Shown: one piece after another, positions 36,888 through 46,668 of the stretch
Layout of the letters: each line of letters opens with the position of its first letter
How positions within the stretch are numbered: the stretch's first letter is position 1
Assembly (NCBI GenBank): GCA_021850485.1
Contig: JAJZLY010000029.1
Span: 16,364-80,363, forward strand
DNA: 64,000 nt
Reading direction: 5' to 3'
Source of the DNA: Bacillota bacterium
Lineage (GTDB): Bacteria; Bacillota; Sulfobacillia; JAJZYS01; JAJZLH01
Program-made: the position numbers and the translations under genes
Notes under the pieces: generated by a model
The model's input: only the letters and a program-made list of their open reading frames with translations
What the model was told of the DNA's origin: nothing
Databases searched by the model: none

Positions 36888-37673
36888 ATGGCGTCAGAGC
36901 TGGTTGCAAGTACGCGTCTGGGGGCCGTTACCACCATTACCCTGAACCGGGCGGAGGCCTTGAACGCCCTGACCAGGGAACTGCGCAGTGCGTTGCGGTC
37001 AGAACTCGAAACAGCCCTAGGCGACCGTTCGGTGCGCGCCGTGGTGTTGACCGGAGCCGGCCGCGCCTTCTCGGTAGGCCAGGATCTGCAAGAGATGCGG
37101 CGCTTTCAGGACGCGGGAGAGGACATGGAGCGGCTGGTTACAGACGAATACATGCCGATCTTTCGCATCTTGCGCCAGAGCCCGAAGCCGATTGTGGCGG
37201 CACTGAATGGTCCGGCGGTGGGCGGCGGCATGAGTTTGGCCCTGGCCTGTGACATTCGTCTGGCCACAGCCAAGGCCACATTGGTTGCAGGCTTCGTCAA
37301 GGTCGCCCTGAGCCCTGACACAGGTGCTAGTTTTCTGCTGGCGCGCTCTGTCGGTTTGGCCAAGGCGCTGGAGCTGTGCCTGACCGGCGATGCGTTGTCC
37401 CCTGAAGACGCCAAGAGCCTTGGCCTGGTCCGTGCGGTACTGGCCGACCCAGAGGCAGTATTGGCCGCTGCCCAAGACTTAGCGGCCAGCTTGGCCAGCG
37501 GTCCCCGCCTGGCCCTCCAAGAGATCCGGCAGGTGCTCTACCACGCTGCCGAAGCCCCATGGGAGGCGGCGGTGGCCGCAGAGCTGGCAGCTCAGATCCG
37601 TTTGGGCGCGAGCACCGATCACCCAGAAGCGGTCCGTGCCTTCCTGGAAAAGCGCCCGCCACGGTTCGAGTAG
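36888..37673 (+). CDS. Enoyl-CoA hydratase/isomerase (PaaG-like)
   Basis: TLNRAEALNALTRELRSAL, GRAFSVGQDLQEM, VGGGMSLALACDIRLA; ATG at 36888 with AGGAGG upstream. Confidence 0.88.
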   Translation: MASELVASTRLGAVTTITLNRAEALNALTRELRSALRSELETALGDRSVRAVVLTGAGRAFSVGQDLQEMRRFQDAGEDMERLVTDEYMPIFRILRQSPKPIVAALNGPAVGGGMSLALACDIRLATAKATLVAGFVKVALSPDTGASFLLARSVGLAKALELCLTGDALSPEDAKSLGLVRAVLADPEAVLAAAQDLAASLASGPRLALQEIRQVLYHAAEAPWEAAVAAELAAQIRLGASTDHPEAVRAFLEKRPPRFE

Positions 37674-37701
37674 ATCAAGCTCCGATCTAAGGAGTGAGCA
37701 A

Positions 37702-38478
37702 ATGCTACCGGAGAAGACGTTCGAGGGTCAGCTGGCGATTGTCACGGGTGGTGGCTCTGGCATCGGCCTGGCTGTTGCCTCGGAGATCAGTCGCTTGGGA
37801 GGACGTGTGGTGCTCGCTGGCCGCAAGCCTGAGCGGTTGGCCGACGCGGTCGCTGCCTTGACGGCGGCAGGCGGCAGGGCCATGGCACAGCCTACGGACG
37901 TGCGCCAGCCCGAACAAGTCGACGCGCTGGTGGAAGCCGCCTTGGCCTGGGGTGGCAGCGTCGACATGTTGGTCAACTCCGCTGCCGGCAACTTTCTGGT
38001 CGATGCCGACCAATTGTCAGTCAATGGCTGGCTGGCTGTGGTCAACACTGTGTTGAACGGTACGTTCTTTTGCTCGCGAGCCGTCGGCCGGCAAATGATC
38101 GCATCGGGGCGTGGTGGCCGCATCGTTTCGATCGTGGCCAGCTATGCCTGGACCGGAGGGCCGCACACGGTGCACTCGGCTTCGGCCAAGGCCGGCGTGG
38201 TGGCGATGACCCGCACCTTGGCCGCAGAGTGGGCCAGGCATGGGGTGCGGGTCAATGCCGTGTGTCCGGGACCGACGGACACCGAGGGGGCGAGACCGCT
38301 GTGGCAGGATCCCCTGGCTCGAGAGCGCCTGCTCGCCAGCATCCCCGTGGGTCGGTTCGCCAAACCCGAAGAGATTGCCCAAGCCACCACCTATCTGTTA
38401 TCGCCTTACGCCGACTATGTGAACGGAGAGGTGCTGGTGATCGACGGCGGCGAGTGGCTGGGCAAGGGGCTGAGCTGA
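37702..38478 (+). CDS. SDR family oxidoreductase
   Basis: VTGGGSGIGLAVASEI; NSAAGNF; HSASAKAGVVAMTRTLA; ATG 37702. Confidence 0.9.
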   Translation: MLPEKTFEGQLAIVTGGGSGIGLAVASEISRLGGRVVLAGRKPERLADAVAALTAAGGRAMAQPTDVRQPEQVDALVEAALAWGGSVDMLVNSAAGNFLVDADQLSVNGWLAVVNTVLNGTFFCSRAVGRQMIASGRGGRIVSIVASYAWTGGPHTVHSASAKAGVVAMTRTLAAEWARHGVRVNAVCPGPTDTEGARPLWQDPLARERLLASIPVGRFAKPEEIAQATTYLLSPYADYVNGEVLVIDGGEWLGKGLS

Positions 38479-38479
38479 G

Positions 38480-39277
38480 GTGGAGCAGTCCCAAGAGCTG
38501 CGTGGCAAGTGGGCGCTGGTGACCGGGGCATCGCGCGGCATCGGAGCTGGCTGCGCTCTGGCCCTGGCGGCCCGAGGAGCTGACATTGCGGTGCACTACC
38601 ACCGCCAGCGCGACGCGGCCGAGCAAATCGTGGCCGAGGTAGGGGCCATGGGCCGGCGAGCCGCGTTGCTACAGGCGGATCTGGCGCAGCCGCAAGAGGT
38701 CACGGCCATGGCCGAGGCCTTCCAGCGGGTCAGTCCCCAACTGGACGTGCTGGTGCTGGCAGCCGCCGCCACCGCCTTCAAGCGGGTCGAAGAGATCCGC
38801 CCGCATCATCTGGCGAAAACCTACAACTTGGTCGTGGGTGGCATGGTCCAACTGGTCCAAGAGGTCCTTCCGTCGATTGGCCCGGGCGGGCGGGTGATTG
38901 CCATCAGCGGCCAGGGAACAGACTTCACGCTCCCTGGATACGCCCTGCTTGGTTCGGCCAAGGGAGCGATGGAGGTGCTCGTCCGCTATCTGGCCCGCGA
39001 GCTGGGCGGACGACAGATCACGGCCAATTGCATCAGTCCCGGCGTGGTGGACACAGACTCTGCCCGGTTCTACGCTCAAGACACCTATCCAGAGTTCGTG
39101 GCTCGCGTGGCGGCAGCCACCGCTGTCGGCCGGATCGGAACCGCCGCCGATGTGGCCGCCGCGGTTTGTTTTTTGGCTTCACCTCAAGCTGGCTACATCA
39201 CGGGGCAGGTGCTGGTGGTGGATGGCGGGCTGGGCCTGAGTTCTTTGCCGTTTATGAACCAGGATACCTCGCCCTAG
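38480..39277 (+). CDS. SDR family oxidoreductase (FabL/FabI-like)
   Basis: VTGASRGIGAGCALALAARGADI; LGSAKGAMEVLVRYLARELG; GQVLVVDGGLGL. Confidence 0.88.
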   Translation: MEQSQELRGKWALVTGASRGIGAGCALALAARGADIAVHYHRQRDAAEQIVAEVGAMGRRAALLQADLAQPQEVTAMAEAFQRVSPQLDVLVLAAAATAFKRVEEIRPHHLAKTYNLVVGGMVQLVQEVLPSIGPGGRVIAISGQGTDFTLPGYALLGSAKGAMEVLVRYLARELGGRQITANCISPGVVDTDSARFYAQDTYPEFVARVAAATAVGRIGTAADVAAAVCFLASPQAGYITGQVLVVDGGLGLSSLPFMNQDTSP

Positions 39278-39353
39278 GCGCCCGCCTGGGAGGCGGCGTC
39301 ACGCCTCGGCGATGGCGGTGCCGGCTGTGGCGCTGAAGAGAGGGAGGATTGGC

Positions 39354-40106
39354 ATGGCCGAGGCGAGACGAGTGATGATTTCCGGCTCTGGTCAGGGCAT
39401 CGGGAGGGCGTGCGCCCTAGCCTTCGCCCAACTGGGCGCTCGGGTGGCGGTGATGGCCCGCACCGAGCAAAGCGCGCACACCACGAGCGCCGAGATCCGG
39501 CGGGCGGGCGGCGATGCCACCGCCATCTGGGGAGACCTGACCGAACCAGGCCAGCCAGCCAGGCAGACAGAGCAGGCGCTGGCCTGGCTGGGCGGCCTGG
39601 ACGTGCTGGTGCACAATGCCGGGTGGACGCTGACCCGCCCTTTTTTAGAGGATGGGCCGGACTACTGGCGGCAGGTGATCGGTTTGAACCTGATGGCCGC
39701 ACTGGCCATCACCCACCTCGCCTTGCCGGCGCTGATCGAGGCTGAGGGCGTGATGGTCAGCGTGAGTTCCGACGCCGGGCGGGCCGGCATGGGCGGGGAG
39801 GCAGTCTATGCGGCCGCCAAAGGCGGCCTCACCGCCTTCACCAAGTCGATCGCCCAGGAGGTAGCGCGCCATGGCGTGCGGGCGAATGTGGTATCACCGG
39901 GACTGGTTCGCACCCGGATCATCGAGATCAACCAAGAGGATGCGCGGGCCGCACGGGTGATCGAGCGAATTGTGGCGCGCAATCCGCAGCGCAGAATGGC
40001 AGAGCCTGAAGAAGTGGCAGCGGCAGTGGTCTTCCTGGCCAGCCCGGCCGCCAGTCACATCACCGGTCAGGTGCTGTCGGTGAACGGTGGGCTGCAGATG
40101 GCGTGA
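39354..40106 (+). CDS. SDR family oxidoreductase (FabG-like)
   Basis: SGSGQGIGRACALAFAQLG; HNAGWTL; VYAAAKGGLTAFTKSIAQE; ATG 39354. Confidence 0.9.
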   Translation: MAEARRVMISGSGQGIGRACALAFAQLGARVAVMARTEQSAHTTSAEIRRAGGDATAIWGDLTEPGQPARQTEQALAWLGGLDVLVHNAGWTLTRPFLEDGPDYWRQVIGLNLMAALAITHLALPALIEAEGVMVSVSSDAGRAGMGGEAVYAAAKGGLTAFTKSIAQEVARHGVRANVVSPGLVRTRIIEINQEDARAARVIERIVARNPQRRMAEPEEVAAAVVFLASPAASHITGQVLSVNGGLQMA

Positions 40107-40229
40107 CCTTGTCCGATTTGGATTGCAGCGCGACCATGGCGAAGGCATTGTGCAAACGCCTCACGACCTCTCCGCCGGCGGCAAGGCTGAGCGGCACCGT
40201 TAGGACGCGATCGAAAAGGGGAGGATCTG

Positions 40230-40979
40230 ATGGCTCAGCCTGCGGGTGTGCTGGCCCCAGCTCCGGGACGCAAGAAGTGGGAATGGCCCTGGTGGGTGTC
40301 CCCGGTTGGCACGGTCAGCGCACTGGGCCTGTTTTCCATCTACTCGGTCTGGGAGACGCTGACCCACAGCAGTGGCCAGTACCATAACTATCTTTCGCCA
40401 TTTTTCTCTCCAGACGTGCGTAGCATCGGCATTCAGTTTCTTCCCGCTATCTGGGTGGTGTGGGCTCCGCTGTTGTTTCGGGCGACTTGCTATTACTACC
40501 GCAAGGCCTACTACAGGTCATTTTTCGCAGATCCCCTGACCTGTGCTCGGCCAGAGCGACCCGGCCGATCCTATACGGGTGAGACCCGGCTACCCTTCGT
40601 CTTGAACAACCTGCATCGCTTCTTCTTTTATGTGACGGTCGTGGTCATGGCCTTTTTGTGGTACGACGCGGTGCGGGCCTTCATCTTCCCGAGCGGATTT
40701 GGAATCGGTGTCGGATCGTTGCTGATGTTGCTCAACGTGATCTTGCTCTCGATATACACATTTTCATGCCACGCCTTTCGCCACTTGGTGGGCGGCAGTC
40801 TGGACTGTTTCAGCTGTGCGCGCGGACCAATCTTGCGCTACTCGTTGTGGAAGACGGTTTCCAAGTGGAATCAAGACCACGCCACCTGGGCCTGGTTGTC
40901 CATGTTCTCGGTGTGGGGTACCGATCTCTATATCCGGCTCTTGATCAGCGGCGTTTTGCATGATGTGAGGTTGTTCTGA
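40230..40979 (+). CDS. sdhC: Succinate dehydrogenase membrane anchor subunit
   Basis: Multi-TM protein with conserved His residues directly upstream of sdhA and sdhB. Confidence 0.8.
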   Translation: MAQPAGVLAPAPGRKKWEWPWWVSPVGTVSALGLFSIYSVWETLTHSSGQYHNYLSPFFSPDVRSIGIQFLPAIWVVWAPLLFRATCYYYRKAYYRSFFADPLTCARPERPGRSYTGETRLPFVLNNLHRFFFYVTVVVMAFLWYDAVRAFIFPSGFGIGVGSLLMLLNVILLSIYTFSCHAFRHLVGGSLDCFSCARGPILRYSLWKTVSKWNQDHATWAWLSMFSVWGTDLYIRLLISGVLHDVRLF

Positions 40980-40980
40980 A

Positions 40981-42750
40981 ATGACGGATGGCATGATCGA
41001 GCGGTTGCGCTATGACGTGGTGATTTTGGGAGCCGGAGGCGCCGGCCTGCGGGCGGCGATCGAAGCCGCCAGGCCCGGAGTGAAGGTGGCTGTCTTGTCC
41101 AAGTCGCTGCTGGGCAAAGCGCACACGGTGATGGCAGAGGGTGGCATGGCGGTCTCGTTCGGCAACCTGGATCCGCAAGACTGCTGGCAGACCCACTTTT
41201 ACGACACGATGCGCGGCGGCAAGTTTCTCAACCACTACCGGATGGCCGAGATCTTTGCCAAGGAAGCGCCAGACCGGGTGGTGGAGCTCGAACAGTGGGG
41301 TGCGGTCTTCGACCGCACGCCGGAGGGCCGGATCAGCCAGCGGGCTTTCGGCGCTCACAGCTTTCGCCGTCTGGCTCATGTCGGCGACCGGACTGGTTTG
41401 GAATTGATCCGCACCTTGCAATACAAGGGCATCCACAGCGGCATGGACATCTACCAGGAGGTCACCGCCACCCACCTGTTTCAAGACGGCGCCGGGCGAC
41501 CGACCGGCGTCTTCGCCTACCACCGCCAGTCCGGCACCTTTTGTGTCTTCGAGGCCAAGGCGGTGGTGATCGCCACCGGCGGCTGGGGCCGGATGTACAA
41601 GGTCACGTCCAATTCCTGGGAGTCGACTGGTGAGGGTGCCGCCCTGGCGATGCGGGCCGGAGCTGAAATGAAAGACATGGAGATGGTGCAGTTCCACCCC
41701 ACTGGCATGGTGTGGCCACCCGGTGCGCGCGGCCTCCTGGTGACTGAGGGTGTGCGCGGCGAAGGCGGCATCTTGCTCAACTCCGAAGGAGAGCGCTTCA
41801 TGCTGCGCTACGACCCGGAGAAGAAGGATCTTTCCAGCCGAGACGTCGTGGCACGCTCCATCTACAAAGAGGTGCAGGCCGGCCGCGGGTCGCCCCACGG
41901 TGGCGCCTTCTTGGACATCACGCACCGGGGCGCCGATTTCATCAAGCGCAAGCTGCCGAACATGTACGACCAATACCTGAGCTTGGCAGACATCGACATC
42001 ACCAAACAGCCATTTGAGGTGGCGCCGACCATCCACTACACCATGGGCGGCATCTCTGTGGACCCGGAGACCGGCGCCACCAGCCTGGAAGGGCTATTTG
42101 CAGCGGGAGAATCCGCCTGTGGCCTGCACGGTGCCAACCGCCTGGGCGGGAACTCGCTAACCGACCTATTGGTCTTCGGCCGCCGAGTGGGGATCGGGGC
42201 TTGCGACTACGCTGCCAGCCGCCAGGAATGGACCGCGCCCAGCGCAAGCCAAGTGGCTGAGGCCGAGGCCGCAGCGTTGGCTCCGCTCGATCGGGCGGAG
42301 GGCGAAAATCCCTACCAGCTGCACAAGGACCTGCAGGAGCTGATGGGTGAGCATGCCGCCATCGCCCGCAACCGTGAACTGGCCGAAGCGGGCCTGGCCA
42401 AACTGGAGGCACTCAAGCTGCGGTCCAAGCGCCTGGCCTCCCCCGGCTCGCGCATGTACAATCCTGGCTGGCACGCCGTGTTTGAGGTCGAGGCCATGGT
42501 GCTGCTGGCCGAGGCGATCTTGCAGGGGGCGCTGTGGCGTGAGGAGAGTCGAGGCGCCCACTGGCGGCTCGATTTCCCGGACGCCGACGACCAGGGCTTC
42601 GGGCAGGCGAACTCGATCTGCCGACTCGATGGCGACGAGGTCAAACTCTCCACTCGGCCAGTACCGCAGATGCCGGCCGAACTGGCGGCGCTTTTCAGTT
42701 CCGGCCAGCTGCCGGTGCGCCAAGGCACAGATCAGGGAGGGCACAGCTGA
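40981..42750 (+). CDS. sdhA: Succinate dehydrogenase/fumarate reductase flavoprotein subunit
   Basis: DVVILGAGGAGLRAAIEAA; AHTVMAEGGMAVSFGN; HYTMGGISVDPETGA; GLHGANRLGGNSLTDLLVFGRRVG. Confidence 0.95.
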   Translation: MTDGMIERLRYDVVILGAGGAGLRAAIEAARPGVKVAVLSKSLLGKAHTVMAEGGMAVSFGNLDPQDCWQTHFYDTMRGGKFLNHYRMAEIFAKEAPDRVVELEQWGAVFDRTPEGRISQRAFGAHSFRRLAHVGDRTGLELIRTLQYKGIHSGMDIYQEVTATHLFQDGAGRPTGVFAYHRQSGTFCVFEAKAVVIATGGWGRMYKVTSNSWESTGEGAALAMRAGAEMKDMEMVQFHPTGMVWPPGARGLLVTEGVRGEGGILLNSEGERFMLRYDPEKKDLSSRDVVARSIYKEVQAGRGSPHGGAFLDITHRGADFIKRKLPNMYDQYLSLADIDITKQPFEVAPTIHYTMGGISVDPETGATSLEGLFAAGESACGLHGANRLGGNSLTDLLVFGRRVGIGACDYAASRQEWTAPSASQVAEAEAAALAPLDRAEGENPYQLHKDLQELMGEHAAIARNRELAEAGLAKLEALKLRSKRLASPGSRMYNPGWHAVFEVEAMVLLAEAILQGALWREESRGAHWRLDFPDADDQGFGQANSICRLDGDEVKLSTRPVPQMPAELAALFSSGQLPVRQGTDQGGHS

Positions 42751-43478
42751 TGGCTGAAATGAGAACCCTGCACGTGTTCCGGGGCGATCAGAGCGGTGGT
42801 GAAGAGGTCGCCTATGAGGTGCCAGTGGAGTCTGGCATGGTGGTGCTCGATGCCGTGCATCAGATCCAAGCCACGCAAGCTCCCGATCTGGCGGTGCGCT
42901 GGAACTGCAAGGCAGCCCGCTGCGGTTCTTGCTCCGCAGAAGTGAACGGCCACCCGCGCCTGATGTGCAAGACCCGTCTGGATGCCATCGAGGGCGAGAT
43001 CCATGTGCGCCCGATGAAGGCTTTTCCGGTGATTCGCGATCTGGTCACCGATGTGTCCTGGAACTACGAGAAGGCGAAGCAGATCGAGCCGTTTGCGCCG
43101 AAGGAGCCGGCCCCGTTTACCATGTACCAGCGGGACGTGGAGCGAAGCCAGCAGTTTCGCAAGTGCATCGAGTGCTTCTTGTGCCAAGATGTCTGCCACG
43201 TGCTGCGCGAGCATTCAGCCAAAGAGCAGTATTTCGGGCCCCGCTTCATGATCAAGATCGCCGAGCTGGAAATGCACCCGATGGATGGAGCAGACCGTGT
43301 GCCCTTCACCTCGCATCAGGCCGGAGTTGGCATGTGCAACATCACCAAGTGCTGCCAGGAGGTCTGCCCCGAGCATATTCACCTCACGGACGATGCGATC
43401 ATTCCGCTCAAAGAGCGAGTGGCTGACCGCGAGTGGGATCCGATTCGGGCCCTGTTCCGCAAGCCAGCGGTGCGCTGA
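42750..43478 (+). CDS. sdhB: Succinate dehydrogenase iron-sulfur subunit
   Basis: WNCKAARCGSCSAEVNG; CIECFLCQDVCHV; CNITKCCQEVCPEHI. Confidence 0.94.
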   Translation: MAEMRTLHVFRGDQSGGEEVAYEVPVESGMVVLDAVHQIQATQAPDLAVRWNCKAARCGSCSAEVNGHPRLMCKTRLDAIEGEIHVRPMKAFPVIRDLVTDVSWNYEKAKQIEPFAPKEPAPFTMYQRDVERSQQFRKCIECFLCQDVCHVLREHSAKEQYFGPRFMIKIAELEMHPMDGADRVPFTSHQAGVGMCNITKCCQEVCPEHIHLTDDAIIPLKERVADREWDPIRALFRKPAVR

Positions 43479-43593
43479 CCAAGCCGTGCACTCGGCCGCT
43501 GCCGCCCGGAGAGGCCGGCCACCGGCTGGATCGTTGCCGCCGCAGCGGGCGATTGACGTCCGCCTGAGGCCGTGCGACCATTTGGGCTAGAAC

Positions 43594-43607
43594 CAAACGT
43601 TTGTTTG
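43594..43607. promoter_or_regulatory. PaaR-like operator upstream of the TetR/paa operon
   Basis: CAAACGTTTGTTTG; matches the described Thermus PaaR consensus CNAACGNNCGTTNG except one position; 10 bp before the TetR ATG. Confidence 0.55.
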
Positions 43608-43616
43608 GGAGGCACC

Positions 43617-44198
43617 ATGGGGCGCAGGCAGGACATCGTAGAAGCGGCCCAGACCCTGTTTGCCGAACGCGGCTACCACCACACCTCGATGCAAGACCTG
43701 GGAGACGCCCTAGGCATGCAGCGGGGCAGTCTGTACGCTCACATCGGTAGCAAAGATGAATTGCTGGTCGAGATCGTCGCCCGGGCGGCGCATGAGTTTG
43801 TACTCGGCATGGAGCAGATCGTCGGGCAAGCTGAGAGCGCGCCCAAGCGATTGCGGGCTGCACTGCGCCACCATATCCGGGTGGTCACGGACAGCCTCCC
43901 TGCCTCTGCCGTGTTTCTCTTTGAGTGGCGTCATCTGCCACCTCACGAGCGCCTTGACGTGGCGCGGCAGCGAGACCACTACGAAGGGCTCTGGCGACGC
44001 CTGCTGATTGAGGGTGTGGCCGAAGGCGCCTGGAGCGTGCCAGACCCGGCCCTGACCGCCACTTTCTTGCTGTCGATCGGGAATTGGACGGCGCAGTGGT
44101 ATCGGCCAGACGGGCGGCTCACGGGCGAGCAGGTAGCCGATCAGATCTACCAGTTGGCGATGGATGGCATCAGCAGGCGTCAGGAGGTGGCGAGATGA
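43617..44198 (+). CDS. TetR family regulator, probably PaaR-like
   Basis: IVEAAQTLFAERGYHHTSMQDLGDALGMQRGSLYAHIGSKDELL; first gene before paaA. Confidence 0.88.
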   Translation: MGRRQDIVEAAQTLFAERGYHHTSMQDLGDALGMQRGSLYAHIGSKDELLVEIVARAAHEFVLGMEQIVGQAESAPKRLRAALRHHIRVVTDSLPASAVFLFEWRHLPPHERLDVARQRDHYEGLWRRLLIEGVAEGAWSVPDPALTATFLLSIGNWTAQWYRPDGRLTGEQVADQIYQLAMDGISRRQEVAR

Positions 44199-45127
44199 CA
44201 GACCAAGCTAGGCTCGAGGCGTTTGAGGCCAAAATCGCCGGTGGTGAGAAGATCGAGTCCGACGACTGGATGCCCGAGCTCTACCGCAAGCAGGCCCTGC
44301 GCTTGATCTTGACGCACGCTAATTCCGAATTGATGGGTGCCCTTCCCGAGCGGGAGTGGATTCCTCGAGCTCCAGGCATGCACCGTAAGCTGGCCGTGCT
44401 GGCCAAGGTGCAAGACGAGATTGGCCACGCCCAGCTCATCTACCGGGTGGCGGAGGATCTGGCCCGGCCGCTGGGATTGACCCGCGATGACTTCATGCAA
44501 GACTTGATCTCCGGCAAGGCCAAGTTCCACAACGTCTTCTCCTACCCGGCCCCGACCTGGGCTGACGTGGGTGTGATCGCCTGGCTGGTGGACGGCGCTG
44601 CCCTGGTCACACAGGGAGCCCTGCTCCGCACCAGCTATGGCCCCTACGGCCGGATACTGCGCCGCATCTGCGCCGAAGAGGCAATCCACCTCAAGCATGG
44701 CGAGGATATCGTGCTCACCTTGGCGGCTGGGACGGCGGACCAGCGGCAGATGCTGCAGGACGCACTGAGTCGCTGGTGGGAGCCGCTTTTGCACTTCTTC
44801 GGGCCGCCGGACGAGGTCTCGCCCAACACCGAGCAGATGGTGCGCTGGGGGATCCGCCTGAAGTCCAACGAGGAGATGCGCCAGGAATTTCTGCAAAACT
44901 ACGCACCGAAGATCCTGGAAATTGGCCTCCTGCCGCCGGACCCAGGGTTGCGGAAGGACCCAGTGAGCGGCGTCTGGCAGTATACGCAACCAAATTGGGA
45001 TGTGTTCTGGAAGGTGGTCAGAGGGGACGGTCCCAAGACCAAAGAGCGCCTAGAACTGCGCCGTATGGCGTACGAGGACCAATTGTGGGTCAGGCAGGCG
45101 GTGCGGGGTACCCACCATGTCGCATGA
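44195..45127 (+). CDS. paaA: 1,2-phenylacetyl-CoA epoxidase subunit A
   Basis: HANSELMGALPEREWIPRAPGMHRKLAVLAKVQDEIGHAQLIYRVAEDL; EEAIHLKHGEDIV diiron ligands. Confidence 0.93.
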   Translation: MTDQARLEAFEAKIAGGEKIESDDWMPELYRKQALRLILTHANSELMGALPEREWIPRAPGMHRKLAVLAKVQDEIGHAQLIYRVAEDLARPLGLTRDDFMQDLISGKAKFHNVFSYPAPTWADVGVIAWLVDGAALVTQGALLRTSYGPYGRILRRICAEEAIHLKHGEDIVLTLAAGTADQRQMLQDALSRWWEPLLHFFGPPDEVSPNTEQMVRWGIRLKSNEEMRQEFLQNYAPKILEIGLLPPDPGLRKDPVSGVWQYTQPNWDVFWKVVRGDGPKTKERLELRRMAYEDQLWVRQAVRGTHHVA

Positions 45128-45422
45128 GCCGGTCGAGGAGACTGTCTATGAGGTGTTCGGTCAGACCGACCGGGGAGAGCCCTATGTCCAACTGGGCTCG
45201 TTGCCGGCTGCCGATCCCGAGATGGGACTGATGTTGGCCCGCGAGCTGTTCTCCAGGCGCGGCGAGGTGATCAGTCTGTGGCTGGTGGAACGCCAGGAGA
45301 TCCATGCAACCGAGCGCTTAGACGGCGATTTGATCCGGGGCACGGACCGCACCTACAGGATGGGCGAGGGCTACCGGGTGACAGTGGAAAAGCGCCAGCG
45401 CCTGCGGAGGGTGAAGCCGTGA
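45117..45422 (+). CDS. paaB: 1,2-phenylacetyl-CoA epoxidase subunit B
   Basis: YEVFGQTDRGEPYVQLGSLPAADPEMGLMLARELFSRRGEVISLWLVER. Confidence 0.9.
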   Translation: MSHEPVEETVYEVFGQTDRGEPYVQLGSLPAADPEMGLMLARELFSRRGEVISLWLVERQEIHATERLDGDLIRGTDRTYRMGEGYRVTVEKRQRLRRVKP

Positions 45423-46189
45423 CCCAACGGAAGCTGATCGACCACGCCGTGAACGAGGTCTTGCTGGCCATCGCCGACGACGAACTGGTCTGCGGGCATC
45501 GTGATTCGGAGTGGTGCGCCTTCGCTCCGATGATCGAAGAAGACGTCGCCTTTGCTTCTATCGCCCAAGATGAGATGGGACACGCCCGTCTGCTCTACCA
45601 GCTGCTGGAGGCGCGCGGACAGGGAAGCCTGGACCAACTGGCATTTGGACGGCCCGTCACTGGCTACAAGAACGCCCAACTGCTGGAGCGCAAGAACGCT
45701 GGCTGGGCGCAGGCGATTGCCCGCCACTTGGTCTACGATCTTTACGATGATTTGCTGACCGGCCGCTTGCTCGAGGCCTGCCAGCTGGTCGAAGTGGCAG
45801 ACATTGCCCGCCTGGTGCGGCGCGAGGAACGCTATCATCTGGAACATCAAGAAACCTGGATCAACCACCTGGGCCATGGCGGGGACGGTGCCAAAGCCCG
45901 TCTGGACACGGCCCTGGGCCAAGTGCTGGCCGAAGCCGGCGGCCTGTTCGAGGACCTGCCTGCCCACCGCCAACTGGCTGAGGCGGGGCTGTTGCCCGGC
46001 GTGCCATCTGACCTACAGATCGAGTTTTCACAGCGACTCAGTGCGCTTTGCCTCGCTGCTGGCCTGAGTGAGCCTGCGATCCCCAGTGGCGGCTTGGGCG
46101 GGCGACTGGGCCAGCACACGGCGGATATGAGCGAGTGTCTGGCCACCATGACCGAGGTGCTCGGCCGAGCCCCTGGGGCCATTTGGTGA
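45419..46189 (+). CDS. paaC: 1,2-phenylacetyl-CoA epoxidase subunit C
   Basis: IADDELVCGHRDSEWCAFAPMIEEDVAFASIAQDEMGHARLLYQLL; GTG at 45419 overlaps paaB. Confidence 0.92.
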   Translation: MTQRKLIDHAVNEVLLAIADDELVCGHRDSEWCAFAPMIEEDVAFASIAQDEMGHARLLYQLLEARGQGSLDQLAFGRPVTGYKNAQLLERKNAGWAQAIARHLVYDLYDDLLTGRLLEACQLVEVADIARLVRREERYHLEHQETWINHLGHGGDGAKARLDTALGQVLAEAGGLFEDLPAHRQLAEAGLLPGVPSDLQIEFSQRLSALCLAAGLSEPAIPSGGLGGRLGQHTADMSECLATMTEVLGRAPGAIW

Positions 46190-46200
46190 GGAGGCCCGAG

Positions 46201-46668
46201 ATGACGCACGATCAGGCGATGGCGGTCCTGGCCACGGTCAGCGATCCAGAGATCCCGGTCTTGTCGATCGTCGATCTGGGGATTGTCGAACGCCTGGCGT
46301 GCGCACCAGATCTGATCGAGGTCTGGCTGGTCCCTACCTTTGCCGGCTGCCCAGCGCTCGAACTGATCAGGCGTTCGGTCAGCGCGGCGCTCCAGGAAGC
46401 TGGTGCGCCCCAGGTGCAAGTCACCTTTTTGACAGCACCGGTGTGGACCACCGATCGGATCACGCCCCGAGGTCTGGCCGCCTTGGCTTCCTTCGGCATC
46501 GCTGCTCCTGGAGAGCAGGTAGCGGCCTGCCCCTACTGTCAGTCCACACAGACCCGGCGTGAGAGCGCCTTTGGCCCCACCCTGTGTCGCCAGGTCTTTT
46601 ACTGCGACGGCTGTCAGCAGCCGTTTGAGCGGATGAAGCTGATGACCCTGGCGCCAAGGCCACGATGA
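46201..46668 (+). CDS. paaD: Phenylacetate-CoA oxygenase assembly subunit PaaD (MIP18/DUF59 family)
   Basis: SDPEIPVLSIVDLGIV; TFAGCPALELIRRSV; C-terminal CPYCQSTQTRRESAFGPTLCRQVFYCDGCQQPFERMK. Confidence 0.9.
   Translation: MTHDQAMAVLATVSDPEIPVLSIVDLGIVERLACAPDLIEVWLVPTFAGCPALELIRRSVSAALQEAGAPQVQVTFLTAPVWTTDRITPRGLAALASFGIAAPGEQVAACPYCQSTQTRRESAFGPTLCRQVFYCDGCQQPFERMKLMTLAPRPR

Noticed and set aside
40945-42036. 363-aa minus-strand ORF opposite sdhA
   Set aside because: Shadow ORF against a well-supported sdhA
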